Assembly (NCBI GenBank): GCA_965263375.1 | Contig: OZ253669.1 | Span: 744,001 to 808,000, forward strand | Origin: JAJFFW01 sp965263375 | GTDB taxonomy: Bacteria > Pseudomonadota > Alphaproteobacteria > Caulobacterales > Parvularculaceae | Length of the DNA stretch: 64,000 bases | Reading direction: 5' to 3' | In this document: positions 50,946 to 60,976 of the stretch, one piece after another | How positions within the stretch are numbered: position 1 is the first letter of the stretch | Layout of the letters: each line of letters begins with the position of its first letter | Translations under genes and position numbers: made by a program | The notes under the pieces: model-generated | The model's database searches: none | What the model was told of the DNA's origin: nothing | What the model saw: the letters and a program-made list of their open reading frames with translations, nothing else

Positions 50946-52511
50946 TTAGTCATTTAGTTTTGGTGCAAATAATCCGACCTCTTGCGGCCACCAGCCGATT
51001 TTTCCGTTGGTACGGCGTTGGGATACAATCTGTTCATGCAGTTCATACATGCCTGGCAAAAGATCGTTTTGGCATTCGGCGTTACCGTCTCGGAAAACCA
51101 TAAAAGCATGGTCGTCATGTTGAAATGGTTTCCATTTCGGTAAGTGACTTGCTTTTGGTTTTCCTAATCGGGCGAACGTTACCCAATAATCGGATATGAG
51201 ATTGGCCATGGCCTTATTTTTGTCGCAAGAGGAGAAGGGTGGCCAGTTTGGCATGCAAATTTTATGTCGCCCAATATTGTTAAAAACGAAAGGCAACTCG
51301 CTTGCATGGAACGCGCCTAAACCTAAAGCTGATGCTTCTGCGGTGATATGATCAAAAACGTATAGAAAGCTTTCTAAATCGATCTTCATATTAGAACGGA
51401 CAATACTTTCTGTCGCCCATCCATAAAACGCATCGCGCGATGCTGCGAATACAGATTGCCGGACTTCGCTTGCTGGGTATAAGGTGAGATACTGATTTGC
51501 TAAACTGCAGTACCGTGCTTGAACCTCTGATATGTAAGTCTCACCATTTGGTGGGATCGGGGGAATGAGTCCATATTTGGCAAAGGGAAAAACTTCACCA
51601 CTGTTAAAACCAGCTAGTATGGGGACGTTGACGTGTGCCCCGTTGGCCAGGACGTCATATGAGTCTTGGGTTAGTACATATCCGTCAATTACGGCTTGAG
51701 GGTAAAAAGAAATGTTCTCAGCTGCAGCTAACAGGGTATCTGGGGGAAGAGCGCGCAATTCACAAAGCGATTTGCACCCAGAATTTTCTTGTAATTTAAG
51801 TCCAGTTGTCAACGCGCTGTCTTTGCCAAAACGCGCTACCGACATTGACAGACTAGGCGGCATATAAGGGCTTTGCAGAATTGCTCTGTTGAATAATCCA
51901 TTTGTTAGGGGAGACGTAAGTAAATGTAATACGCTTAACGCGCCTGCCGACTCACCGAAGATTGTAATATTGTCTGGATCGCCGCCAAAAGCAGTAATAT
52001 TTTTACGTATCCATTTTAGTGCGGCAATTTGATCAAGTATACCATAATTACCAGATGCACCGTACGGCGATTCTTCATTAAGCTCTGGGTGTGAAAAATA
52101 CCCAAAGATATTAAGACGATAATTGATTGTTATAAGAACGACGCCTTTTTCGGCTAAGGCGGCGCCGTCATACTCTGCTCCGGAACCGCTTATTAAGCTG
52201 CCGCCATGCAACCATACCATTACGGGTTTGGGTTCGCTGGTTTCGGCGTCAGTCCAAATATTTAGGTATAGGCAATCCTCATCGGTAAATTGATCTGGTG
52301 CGTAGTAAAAATGATCCTGCGGAAGTAGAGGTTGTGGGCAAGCTGGCCCGAAATGTGTGGCGCCTCGTACTCCGCTCCAGCTGGGGGCCGCTTCTGGCGG
52401 TCTCCAGCGCCGTTCGCCAATTGGCGGAAGGGCGAATGGAATTCCTTTAAAGCAGGCTATATCGGAGATGATCTCGCCGAGGAGTTTACCATTATGTGTT
52501 TCGATAATCAT
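50946..52511 (-). CDS. Type-B carboxylesterase
   Basis: Carboxylesterase/lipase of the cholinesterase fold, 521 residues. The nucleophile motif is FGESAGALSVLHLL (about residue 187), the oxyanion segment is VMVWLHGGSLISGSG, and EDCLYLNIWTD is the signature near residue 80. The catalytic histidine is probably H399 or nearby in AFHASELPFVF. No signal peptide is seen. It is 11 nt downstream of the acyl-CoA ligase gene on the same strand, so the pair probably hydrolyses an ester and activates the acid released. Confidence 0.9.
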   Translation of the reverse strand: MIIETHNGKLLGEIISDIACFKGIPFALPPIGERRWRPPEAAPSWSGVRGATHFGPACPQPLLPQDHFYYAPDQFTDEDCLYLNIWTDAETSEPKPVMVWLHGGSLISGSGAEYDGAALAEKGVVLITINYRLNIFGYFSHPELNEESPYGASGNYGILDQIAALKWIRKNITAFGGDPDNITIFGESAGALSVLHLLTSPLTNGLFNRAILQSPYMPPSLSMSVARFGKDSALTTGLKLQENSGCKSLCELRALPPDTLLAAAENISFYPQAVIDGYVLTQDSYDVLANGAHVNVPILAGFNSGEVFPFAKYGLIPPIPPNGETYISEVQARYCSLANQYLTLYPASEVRQSVFAASRDAFYGWATESIVRSNMKIDLESFLYVFDHITAEASALGLGAFHASELPFVFNNIGRHKICMPNWPPFSSCDKNKAMANLISDYWVTFARLGKPKASHLPKWKPFQHDDHAFMVFRDGNAECQNDLLPGMYELHEQIVSQRRTNGKIGWWPQEVGLFAPKLND

Positions 52512-52522
52512 AAAACAGGATT

Positions 52523-54145
52523 TTATGCGCTATCGCTAAGCGCATTATAATATTGTTCGCGAAGGGCTTTCTTTTCAATTTTTCCTGTTGCGGTAAGCGG
52601 GACCTGGTTGATGAATACAGCATCTGGAAGCCACCAGTTGGCGAAATGAGGTTTTAAAAACGAGATAAGTTCATCAGTATCAATATTTTCACTGTTATGA
52701 GGCTCTATAATTAGTATGGGTCGCTCCTCCCATTTGGGGTGATGCACCCCGATAACTGCGGCGGTTTTTACCCCTGGAAAGGCTGCGGCAACATTTTCAA
52801 TATCAATTGAGCTTATCCATTCGCCTCCAGATTTAATTACATCTTTGGCTCTGTCGGTAATGCGTAGAAAACCAAATTCGTCTATGGTGGCAATGTCGCC
52901 AGTATTAAACCAACCTTCGTTGTCTGTCGCCAGTTCCTGGCTCTTAAAGTATCGTTCTATTGTCCATGGTCCTCGAACTTTCAGTGCACCAGATGTTTTT
53001 CCATCGTGTTGTAAATCTGTGCCATGTTCATTGGTTATTTTTAAATCTATGCCAAATTGTAATCGTCCTTGACGAGACAGTATCGTATCCCGCATCTGCG
53101 ATGCGCCGCATTCTGCAAGTTTTGGGGTTGGGGTCGCGACAACGCCAACTGGAGTGGTTTCAGTCATTCCCCAAATCTGAAGGACATCCACGCCATGTTT
53201 TTCGTCGAATGTATCAGCCATGGAGCGTGGAACGGCAGACCCGCCGATGACTACTCTTTTTAAAGAATGTGTTGAACGTCTATTCTTTTCCAAATAGTCA
53301 AGATACATTGTCCAGATTGTCGGCACGCCACATGAGAATGTGACGTTCTCAGTGCTAATGAGTTCGTCTAAGCTTTTGCCATCAAACTTTTCGCATGGAA
53401 GAACAAGTTTCGCTCCATTAATCGGTGCGATAAATGGTAAGCCCCAACCGGTCGCATGATAAAGTGATGAACATGGCATGATGCAATCGAAAGCGGTTAT
53501 TCCAAATGCACCAGAAAGCCCGGCGGCTAAAGCGTGAATAACCACAGCGCGATGGCTATATAAAACGCCTTTTGGGTTGCCTGTGGTGCCTGACGTGTAA
53601 CAAAGGAATGCGGCTGAGTTTTCGTCAAAGCGAGGCCAGTTTATCGATTCGCTTTCTTCAGATATTAGGCTTTCATAGAATCCGTATTCTTCGGTTTCAG
53701 TTCCTCCAGGGTTGTTTGAAAGCATGATCAGTTTACGAACATGCAAAAATTTTTCTCGCAACCTATCTATTAATGGGGCAAAACTCTTATCGTAAAAAAG
53801 TACCGAACTTTCTGAGTGGTTTATTGTATAGACGATCTGCTCATCCGATAGTCTCGGGTTAGCTGTGTGAAGTACGGCGCCAATTCCGGGAACGGCAAAA
53901 AAAAGCTCCAGATGCCTATGAGTGTTCCAGGCTAATGTTGAAACCCTACTTCCGGGCGTTATGCCGAGGCGACGCAGTGAGTTAGCGGCTTTTGCTACCC
54001 TTGTTGACGCGCTGGCATAGTCATATTTCCATATGGGCTCTTCAACAAGGCGAGATACAATTTCTCTTTCTCCATGGGCCTTTGCTGCATATTCTAATAT
54101 ATCAATAACTTGCAAAGAATGTTTTTGCATAAGGCCTTGAAGCAC
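52523..54145 (-). CDS. AMP-dependent acyl-CoA ligase
   Basis: ANL-superfamily ligase of 540 residues. P-loop LCYTSGTTGNPKGVLYSH, the QIWGMTETTPVG adenine motif, GWFNTGDIATIDEFGFL and the C-terminal KSGGEWISS and TATGKIEKKALRE (catalytic lysine) are all present. It resembles medium- and long-chain fatty-acid ligases. The start is GTG at 54145: AAAAGGAG lies 7 nt before it, whereas the internal ATG 15 nt later has no such site. Together with the esterase it forms a two-gene operon divergent from the sigma-factor gene. Confidence 0.9.
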   Translation of the reverse strand: MLQGLMQKHSLQVIDILEYAAKAHGEREIVSRLVEEPIWKYDYASASTRVAKAANSLRRLGITPGSRVSTLAWNTHRHLELFFAVPGIGAVLHTANPRLSDEQIVYTINHSESSVLFYDKSFAPLIDRLREKFLHVRKLIMLSNNPGGTETEEYGFYESLISEESESINWPRFDENSAAFLCYTSGTTGNPKGVLYSHRAVVIHALAAGLSGAFGITAFDCIMPCSSLYHATGWGLPFIAPINGAKLVLPCEKFDGKSLDELISTENVTFSCGVPTIWTMYLDYLEKNRRSTHSLKRVVIGGSAVPRSMADTFDEKHGVDVLQIWGMTETTPVGVVATPTPKLAECGASQMRDTILSRQGRLQFGIDLKITNEHGTDLQHDGKTSGALKVRGPWTIERYFKSQELATDNEGWFNTGDIATIDEFGFLRITDRAKDVIKSGGEWISSIDIENVAAAFPGVKTAAVIGVHHPKWEERPILIIEPHNSENIDTDELISFLKPHFANWWLPDAVFINQVPLTATGKIEKKALREQYYNALSDSA

Positions 54146-54549
54146 GAAGTCTCTCCTTTTGCGCTGTCTGTTTTGAATTAAATAAATATCTGAGTAATGA
54201 CTATAACAGTCAGTTGGAATGAAATTTAGATTTCTTCAGAGATAAAATTTTAAAAGGAGATGTGCCATATATTTCCTGCCATACTATTTTATAGTTTATG
54301 CTTTATGTGCTAGTGCGCTCGTTAAGGCGTGCGGCGGCTAGGGCGTTACTTGCAATAAGCCACCTATTGATTTAGACAAATCGGCCGCAAAAAACCGTAA
54401 AGTGAGTTGGAAGATTCAATAAAAATAGAAGAAATTCTGGTGTGAGGGGCTGTTCGGCTTGTAAATTCAAGCTAGCCTCTGCCTATCTGGTTGACGCGCC
54501 GCGTGCGTCCATATTAATGTTTGCAATAGGAAAATCCAAAGCTTGATCA
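54146..54549. other. 404-bp divergent intergenic region
   Basis: No gene seen. A candidate sigma-gene promoter is TTGACG (54491-54496) followed by TATTAAT (54512-54518). AAAAGGAG (54160-54153, minus) serves the ligase. No repeat was recognised. Confidence 0.45.
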
Positions 54550-55140
54550 ATGTCCAAGGTATTCCAAGCATTCCAAAAACAGAAAAGCGCAATCCGCCGG
54601 GTGATTGCGAAATATCGTCCAAACACAGCCGATGTTGACGAAATTTCGCAGGACGTTTTCCTTGCTGGATTTTCTTTAGAGATGCGTGAGGATATTCAGG
54701 AGCCAGAGCACCTGCTCCTGCGAATTGCAAAAAATCTTGCGATAAATGAGAGTAAGAAGAAAATTAACGCAACAAGTGCATCCTTTGAGGATTCGATCGA
54801 CTTATCTGTCTATCCAGATGAGCGCCAGATTTCTCCGGAGGTAATGTTGGAAAGTCGTCAGAAGTTGGGCCTGCTAGCGGAGGCGCTTTCTAGTTTATCA
54901 CCGGAATTGAGGCAGGCTTTCGTTATGCGGCGTGTTGAAGGTTTGAAATTTGCTCAGATAGCAGCGAGGCTTCAGGTTTCAAAAAGCACAGTTGAAAAGA
55001 GGGTCGTTTCAGCAATGGCCGCTTGCGAAGCTTACATAAGGCAGCGCGGATTGAATCCTGAAGATTTTGGGGCGCCGAGAAAGTTGACGCAACCTGATGG
55101 CACAGGAATTCGCGGTCGCAAGGGTAGCGGATCTAATTGA
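54550..55140 (+). CDS. ECF sigma factor, FecI-like
   Basis: Extracytoplasmic-function sigma factor of 196 residues. Region 2 has NTADVDEISQDVFLAGF and LLLRIAKNLAINESKK; region 4 has LSPELRQAFVMRRVEGLKFAQIA and LQVSKSTVEKRVVSAM, the recognition helix. It is followed by a FecR gene overlapping by 4 nt, forming the standard surface-signalling pair. It is clearly a paralogue of the sigma factor at 62132 (same MSK(V/L)FQAF opening). The TonB receptor that normally feeds such a pair is not adjacent. Confidence 0.9.
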   Translation: MSKVFQAFQKQKSAIRRVIAKYRPNTADVDEISQDVFLAGFSLEMREDIQEPEHLLLRIAKNLAINESKKKINATSASFEDSIDLSVYPDERQISPEVMLESRQKLGLLAEALSSLSPELRQAFVMRRVEGLKFAQIAARLQVSKSTVEKRVVSAMAACEAYIRQRGLNPEDFGAPRKLTQPDGTGIRGRKGSGSN

Positions 55141-56207
55141 TTATTATGACCGATAGCAAAATACAAATTCTGCCGGATATCCAAGAAGTTGAAATGGAAG
55201 CTAGGGCTTGGTTTGTTCGCTTTGAGGAAGGGGGCGTTCGTGAAACTGACATCGCCTCATTCGAGCGGTGGCGCGGACAAAGCGCTGTGCATGAGGAAGC
55301 TTATCGGCGTGTTTCGCAATTTTGGGGTGATTTAGATGTTGCTGAAAAATTCTTGAATTATGCTGAGAGTGGCGTGGTTATTCAGTCATTGCAAGAACAT
55401 ATTCGATCTCGAAAAATAGACTTGGTGCGCCGTATTTGTATAAGCGGAATTGCAGCTAGTTTTGTATTAATAGCTTGCATTGGCGCTTTTCACTATGGCC
55501 TTATCCCTTCGCGACCGTTCACTGCGGAGTACGCAACAGTTATCGGTGAGCAGCGGGTTATCGATTTAGAGGATGGCTCACGCATTAACTTAAACACAAA
55601 TAGTGCGGTAATAATTTCTTATTCTCAGGAAGGGCGGGCCATTAATCTTACAAAAGGCGAGGCATATTTTGAAGTGGCTTCCGATAAGAGGCGGCCTTTT
55701 GTGGTGCAAACTAAAAAAGGTTTCGTCACCGCCGTTGGAACTGCTTTCTTTGTCGGTTTGCGTGCGGAAAAGCTTGATGTTGCCGTTGCTGAGGGGCGTG
55801 TTGCTTTGGGGGCGGTGGAGAGTGATCCGTTAGGTTCTTTGGGTAAAGATATTTCTTTTAAGGCAGAGCCAGGGGTTATTGAAGTTTCAGCAGGGCAGGC
55901 AGCCGTTATTGACCAAGGTGTCGAGGCTGTATCTGTTATCACCAAGGAAAGCATGAATAGAGTGCTTGATTGGCGCGATGGGCAGTTGAATTTTGACGGA
56001 GAGACTCTAGAAGAGGTTGTAAATGAGGTTAGTCGCTATGCAGACCTTAAAATTGAGATCAGCGGTGATGATTTAAAGAAACAGAAAATTATTGCTTATT
56101 GCAAAATAAGCAATATTAGGCGCTTTTTTGATGCTTTGAGCATGATGGACAACATTGAAGTGGAGCATGTTAACGCAAATCATGTCCGCCTCTACCGTGC
56201 TGACTAA
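55137..56207 (+). CDS. FecR-family anti-sigma/sigma regulator
   Basis: Inner-membrane regulator of 356 residues. The cytoplasmic N-domain (DUF4880) contains ARAWFVRFEEGGVRETDIASF and FERWR; a single helix follows (ICISGIAASFVLIACIGAF). The periplasmic FecR domain contains YATVIGEQRVIDLEDGS and GEAYFEVASDKRRPFVVQT. The C-terminal part resembles a DUF4974/STN-like fold. The ATG may be 55137 or 55146 (MTDSKIQ), which starts after the sigma stop. It should transmit an outer-membrane signal to the sigma factor upstream. Confidence 0.9.
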   Translation: MIIMTDSKIQILPDIQEVEMEARAWFVRFEEGGVRETDIASFERWRGQSAVHEEAYRRVSQFWGDLDVAEKFLNYAESGVVIQSLQEHIRSRKIDLVRRICISGIAASFVLIACIGAFHYGLIPSRPFTAEYATVIGEQRVIDLEDGSRINLNTNSAVIISYSQEGRAINLTKGEAYFEVASDKRRPFVVQTKKGFVTAVGTAFFVGLRAEKLDVAVAEGRVALGAVESDPLGSLGKDISFKAEPGVIEVSAGQAAVIDQGVEAVSVITKESMNRVLDWRDGQLNFDGETLEEVVNEVSRYADLKIEISGDDLKKQKIIAYCKISNIRRFFDALSMMDNIEVEHVNANHVRLYRAD

Positions 56208-56751
56208 GTCTAACTTATTTAAGAAATTTCTATTCTTGGCCCTTATGAGGGGGGTAATCATTATCTGGAGCGCCCCGAAGCGGAGAAACTTCTTCTGAGC
56301 GCTATTCAAGCGTGCAAGTTTTTTTAATTCGTTTCCATTTAAAAATCTTTAGTCGGATATCAGACCTCGAATTCACATAGATTGAATACCTCCTTTGGTA
56401 ACGAACAACATTTAGGTATTCAGCCACTTTGTTCCAATCTGTGACCTATCAAATGTGACTTCCTTTGTTAGGCAGATGCTGGCAGCGGGAAAATAATTTT
56501 AATATTACGGTTTTTTCGATCTTGTCTGCCTTATTAAGCAAGGCCGATTGCAAAACGGAAATGGACTGAATGTCAGGCCGGTAAAAAATATTAACGGGGC
56601 AGGTTACGCACAAAGGTATCCGGCGTATCAATTAACTCTGGTTATTGAATAAAAAGTGGCTCCTTCGAATTTGATTAAATCGAGGGTGCTTCTGGGCTGA
56701 TGCTGAATGAGTAAGCGAAACTCAATTTGAATCTAAGTGACATAAAGATAA
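56208..56751. other. 544-bp intergenic region
   Basis: AT-rich. No gene, transposon end or clear terminator was recognised. A FecA-type receptor would be expected here after the FecR gene but no remnant of one is visible. Confidence 0.5.
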
Positions 56752-58092
56752 ATGAGAAAGTTTTTAAAAAGCATTAGTACACAGAGTTTAGCGGTTTCGG
56801 GAAATCATTCTATGACAGAAGTGACAAACCCGTACTCGCGCCCCGGGTATCGATATTATGTATTGGCTGTGTTGACGCTTGTGTATGCGATCAACTTACT
56901 AGATCGAAATTTACTCATCATTTTACAGGAACCAATTAAGGAGGAGTTCCAGCTCTCTGACACTCAACTCGGGTTGATGACTGGTTTTGCCTTTGCGTTG
57001 TTTTATACGGTGTGTGGCATCCCTATTGCCCGTTGGGCGGACAAAGGTAATCGACGTTCGATAATTGCTATCGCGATTACTGTATGGAGTGTTATGACCG
57101 CTTTGGGCGGGTTGGCTCTTACTTACTCGCATCTTCTTCTTGCGCGCATAGGTGTTGGGGTTGGAGAAGCGGGCGGCAGTCCGCCTGCCCATTCCATGAT
57201 ATCGGATATTTTTTCCTCTAAATACAGAGCAACGGCGCTTTCTGTGTATTCAACAGGCGTATATATAGGCGTGCTGTCGGGGTTTTTACTGGGGGGGTGG
57301 TTAGCAGACACACTAGGGTGGCGCATGGCGTTCCTGTGCATCGGCGCTCCGGGTGTGCTTATTGCGCTTCTCGTTCGCCTTACAATAAGCGAGCCTATAC
57401 GCAGAAAACCTGAAGCAGCAAAGGAGGAAGCTTCGTTTCCCTCGCTTAAGGAGACTGTGGATAAGCTTTGGGGACAACCTGCCTTTCGGCATTTGGCGCT
57501 GGCGGCCGGACTGCAGGGCTTTGTGGCAAGTGGTGTTGGTAGCTGGCTACCACCATATTTCCTTCGGAATTTCGATATCTCGTTGAGTGAATTGGGTGTT
57601 TATCTTGCATTCACAGCTGGGATCGGAGGGGCTGTTGGCTCTATTGCAAGCGGCTGGTTTGCTGACCTTATGGCTCGTAAAAGCCATATTTGGTATTTGC
57701 TTATACCTGCAATTGCAACACTGATTAATATTCCTTTTGCTATCTTGCAACTAACTACGGACAATTTATCCTTAGCTATGTCAATGGTGGCGATAACGAC
57801 GTTTTTTGGTGCAATGCACCTTGCCCCCATAGTTGCGGTGACACATGAAATAGTAGGGCCAAGTGCTCGAGCTTTATCATCTGCTATATTATTCTTTGTG
57901 TTGAATTTAATTGGAGCGGGGTTTGGCCCTACTTTTGTTGGGATTTTGAGTGATCACTTTCTTACTGCTGGCGCCTTAAATCCCTTGCGTATTTCTATGT
58001 TGGTAACTTTTGCAATTATGAGTATTTGGTGTTGTGTGCATTATTTGCTCGGAGCAAGGGCGCTTCATAGGGTAAGCAAAGCGGGCGCTTAG
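56752..58092 (+). CDS. MFS transporter, Spinster-like family
   Basis: Major-facilitator protein of 446 residues with 12 predicted helices. Signatures are YAINLLDRNLLIILQEPIKEEF, QLGLMTGFAFALFYTVCGIP, ARWADKGNRR between helices 2 and 3, and GVGVGEAGGSPPAHSMISD, typical of the Spinster/hexuronate-like group. The ATG at 56812 (MTEVTNPYSR) is a likely alternative start, as the 20 residues before it look non-conserved. The alpha/beta-hydrolase and acyl-CoA ligase genes that follow suggest import of an ester or organic acid. Confidence 0.87.
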   Translation: MRKFLKSISTQSLAVSGNHSMTEVTNPYSRPGYRYYVLAVLTLVYAINLLDRNLLIILQEPIKEEFQLSDTQLGLMTGFAFALFYTVCGIPIARWADKGNRRSIIAIAITVWSVMTALGGLALTYSHLLLARIGVGVGEAGGSPPAHSMISDIFSSKYRATALSVYSTGVYIGVLSGFLLGGWLADTLGWRMAFLCIGAPGVLIALLVRLTISEPIRRKPEAAKEEASFPSLKETVDKLWGQPAFRHLALAAGLQGFVASGVGSWLPPYFLRNFDISLSELGVYLAFTAGIGGAVGSIASGWFADLMARKSHIWYLLIPAIATLINIPFAILQLTTDNLSLAMSMVAITTFFGAMHLAPIVAVTHEIVGPSARALSSAILFFVLNLIGAGFGPTFVGILSDHFLTAGALNPLRISMLVTFAIMSIWCCVHYLLGARALHRVSKAGA

Positions 58093-58144
58093 CTTTCGGT
58101 TCATAACATCACTATTTAGATTAAAAAAATTTAGTTTATTCCAA

Positions 58145-59095
58145 ATGAAACATGCCGTTTTTTCATATGAAGCTATTACTGATGAAGTAAAAAACTTTAA
58201 TAGTCACCTTAAAGAACATTTAAGCACAGTTCCTAAAGTATGGGATCTGCCCGTTGATGTTATGAGAAATATGCAGCGTGAAGGTAACGCAGCTTTTCCC
58301 GCGCCAGTTTTCAGCCCACGAGCATATTGGATTAATATTCCTGGCCGAAGCGGTTCTATTAGGTTGCGTATTATTCCAGCCCCGACTAAGCAACCCAATC
58401 AGGTTTATCTGCGGTTTCATGGTGGTGGATGGGTATTTGGGGCTCCTGATTTTGGCGAACCTGTACTCGAAGTATTATCTGAAAGACTCAATGCTACAAT
58501 TATTTCTGTTGAATATCGCTTGTCCCCGGAACATCCATTCCCTGCTGCGCCGGATGATTGCGAAGATGCTGCGCTTTGGTTACTTGCCCAGAAAAAAAGT
58601 GAATTCCATGATGCTGCACTAGTAATTGGCGGCGAGTCAGCTGGTGCTCATCTTGCTGTTCTAACATTGTTAAGGCTTAAAAAAAAGCTAGGGGTGGGGA
58701 CCGGTTTTTCCGCCGCTAATCTTATATATGGTTGTTATGACCTAAGCGGCAGCCCTAGTTTGTTAAACTGGGGGGATGAACACCTTGTCATTGATACGCC
58801 AACAGTGAATTGGTTGATTGATAAGTTCGCGCCGACGCAGGACCGGAAAGATCCGAAAATTTCTCCACTCTATGCGGATCTGTCAGGCTTGCCGCCAGCG
58901 TTGTTTACAGTCGGAACATTGGACCCTCTTCTTGATGATAGCTTGTTTATGTATGAGCGTTGGCGTGCCGCTTCATATAATGCGGAACTTGCTGTCTATC
59001 CTGGTGGAATTCATGGATTTCATGCTTTTCCTTTTTCTCTTGCACGCCTGGCTCAAGAAAAGATTGCTCAATTCTTAGCAGAAAATCAGAGCTAA
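58145..59095 (+). CDS. Alpha/beta-hydrolase, HSL-family esterase
   Basis: Cytoplasmic esterase of 316 residues. Oxyanion motif HGGGWVFG (about residue 94), nucleophile motif GGESAGAH (about 160), aspartate in TLDPLLDDS and histidine in GGIHGFHAF. The layout matches HSL-type hydrolases. It lies 52 bp after the MFS gene and 36 bp before the acyl-CoA ligase, all on one strand, so a transport-hydrolysis-activation operon is likely. It is distantly similar to the exported esterase at 11391 but lacks a signal peptide. Confidence 0.88.
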   Translation: MKHAVFSYEAITDEVKNFNSHLKEHLSTVPKVWDLPVDVMRNMQREGNAAFPAPVFSPRAYWINIPGRSGSIRLRIIPAPTKQPNQVYLRFHGGGWVFGAPDFGEPVLEVLSERLNATIISVEYRLSPEHPFPAAPDDCEDAALWLLAQKKSEFHDAALVIGGESAGAHLAVLTLLRLKKKLGVGTGFSAANLIYGCYDLSGSPSLLNWGDEHLVIDTPTVNWLIDKFAPTQDRKDPKISPLYADLSGLPPALFTVGTLDPLLDDSLFMYERWRAASYNAELAVYPGGIHGFHAFPFSLARLAQEKIAQFLAENQS

Positions 59096-59131
59096 TGTTA
59101 TTTATCTTTATACGAATTAAATGGGGATTAT

Positions 59132-60676
59132 ATGGAATATAATAATGAAATTGATATTTGTATAAGGAAAAACGCTTCTCTTTACCCGGAGAAAATTGCC
59201 GTTAGTGACCCGGTATCTGAAGTTACATGGAAAGAGTTTGATGTTATCGTCAATAAAGTCGCTAATGCTCTCCTCAGAGATGGAGTTAAGCCGGATGAAA
59301 AAATAGCCGTACTTGCAAGTAATTCAGTAACATATGCGGCTCTTTTTTTCGGTATCCTTAGGGCAGGCGCATGTGTCGCCCCTTTGTCGACACTTGCTGC
59401 ATCTGAGCAGTTATTGGATATGATCCGTGACAGTGAGGCGCGGTTCCTATTTTTTTCTTCTGATTACGCTAATGTGCTGGCGCCTATTGAAGATAAGGTC
59501 AATGAGCTTTGTCAGAACAGGGTTGTCGTTTTTGATGGAGAAGATACGGGAAAAGATTATCGACCATTCTCCTTTTTTCTGTCAGGTGTTTCGGAAATGC
59601 CGGCGGATGTGATGATTCACCCTGATCTAGGTTTTAATCTAATTTATTCTTCTGGAACAACAGGAACCCCGAAAGGAATACTGCAAAGTAGGCGTCATCG
59701 TATGTTGGAAAGTGAATTTATCATTGAAGCTTTCAAAATGAATGATGAGGCTCGGTCAATTATTGCAACACCGCTTTATTCAAATACAACATTGTTTCTT
59801 TTTTTGTCGGTGATGTTGGGGGGGGGCTCTGTGTATATGATGAAGAAATTTGACGCCCGTCGCTATCTGGAACTTTCTGAGGCTTTTCATCCAACACATC
59901 AGGTGTTGGTGCCAGTCCAGTATGAGCGGCTCTTAAGAATAACGGACTTTGAGGCGTTCAATCTAAACTCTTATAAAATCAAACTGTGTACAAGCGCGCC
60001 GTTACAAGCCTCAGTGAAGCAGGATATACTTCAGCGTTGGCCAGCTGGTGGCCTTACCGAAATTTATGGGATGACCGAAGGGGGCGTGCTGTGTACATTA
60101 TCGTGTACTGAACACCCTAATAAGCTAGATACTGTAGGTCAGCCTGCGTCTGATTGTGATCTTCGCATAATTAGTGATGATGATAAGGAGCTGCCTTTAG
60201 GAATGCCGGGAGAAATTGTGGGTCGTTCATCAAAGATGATGATGGGTTACTGGAAGCGACCGGAGGCAACTGAGCAAGCATCATGGACGGATAATGAAGG
60301 GCGCCGGTTTCAGCGTAGCGGCGATATTGGATGGCTTGATGATGAAGGCTTTTTGCATTTATTAGATCGCAAAAAGGATGTGATTATATCTGGGGGCTTT
60401 AATGTTTATGCTGTGGATCTTGAAAAGGCGCTTCTGGCCCATGACTCTGTTTCAGAAGCAGCCGTAGTTGGCGCTCCAAGTGAAGAGTGGGGCGAGACGC
60501 CGATTGCTTTTGTTGTGCCAGTAGACCTGGAAATGTTCGAAGCTGAGAAGGTGCGGACAGCAGTAAATGGTAAGCTTGGGAAGGGGCAGCGAATTTCAGA
60601 GATCCGAGCTGTCGTGGATTTGCCGCGCAATCCAATCGGGAAAATTTTGAAGAGAGAATTGAAACAGTTAGTGTAA
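59132..60676 (+). CDS. AMP-dependent acyl-CoA ligase
   Basis: ANL-family ligase of 514 residues with IYSSGTTGTPKGILQSRRHR (P-loop), EIYGMTEGG, RSGDIGWLDDEGFL and the hinge and catalytic parts DRKKDVIISGGFNVYAVDLE and NPIGKILKRELKQ. It activates the acid freed by the preceding esterase, as a guess from context. It is only moderately similar to the ligase at 52523, so the two probably have different substrates. AAATGGGGATT gives a usable ribosome-binding site before ATG 59132. Confidence 0.9.
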   Translation: MEYNNEIDICIRKNASLYPEKIAVSDPVSEVTWKEFDVIVNKVANALLRDGVKPDEKIAVLASNSVTYAALFFGILRAGACVAPLSTLAASEQLLDMIRDSEARFLFFSSDYANVLAPIEDKVNELCQNRVVVFDGEDTGKDYRPFSFFLSGVSEMPADVMIHPDLGFNLIYSSGTTGTPKGILQSRRHRMLESEFIIEAFKMNDEARSIIATPLYSNTTLFLFLSVMLGGGSVYMMKKFDARRYLELSEAFHPTHQVLVPVQYERLLRITDFEAFNLNSYKIKLCTSAPLQASVKQDILQRWPAGGLTEIYGMTEGGVLCTLSCTEHPNKLDTVGQPASDCDLRIISDDDKELPLGMPGEIVGRSSKMMMGYWKRPEATEQASWTDNEGRRFQRSGDIGWLDDEGFLHLLDRKKDVIISGGFNVYAVDLEKALLAHDSVSEAAVVGAPSEEWGETPIAFVVPVDLEMFEAEKVRTAVNGKLGKGQRISEIRAVVDLPRNPIGKILKRELKQLV

Positions 60677-60840
60677 GTTCTACGAATTATGGCCGTCTAA
60701 TCTATTCGATATTTACACAAATTAGTTTTGGCCCTCTTGTGAGCGCGGCTAATCATCGTTGTCTCCAGAAGGCGTGTGTTCACACTACACTAATGCCGAC
60801 GTTCAGATAAACACAATAAACCAGTTTCGTTACTAAGCGA

Positions 60841-60872
60841 TGTGAAGGTGATAGAATTCAATCACCTTCACA
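60841..60872. terminator. Hairpin between convergent genes
   Basis: TGTGAAGGTGAT (60841-60852) pairs perfectly over 12 bp with ATCACCTTCACA (60861-60872) around an 8-nt loop. It lies between convergent genes but has no T tract, so termination is likely but not certain. Confidence 0.5.
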
Positions 60873-60942
60873 GAAATATCGCATTAGCCATTACGTAGAT
60901 ACTTTTTTTTGCTTTTATATGTTCACGTGTGCATGGCGGTGT

Positions 60943-60976
60943 AAAAGAGGGCGGCTAAATTTATTTGCCTGCCCTC
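60943..60976 (-). terminator. Rho-independent terminator of the minus-strand hydrolase gene
   Basis: On the minus strand GAGGGC-A-GGC (60976-60967) pairs with GCC-GCCCTC (60955-60947) across an 11-nt AT-rich loop and is followed by TTTT. The stem begins within the stop codon region. Confidence 0.65.

Noticed and set aside
60841..60872. Hairpin as a regulatory RNA or attachment site
   Set aside because: Placement between convergent genes fits simple termination or spacer structure; no repeat partner was found.
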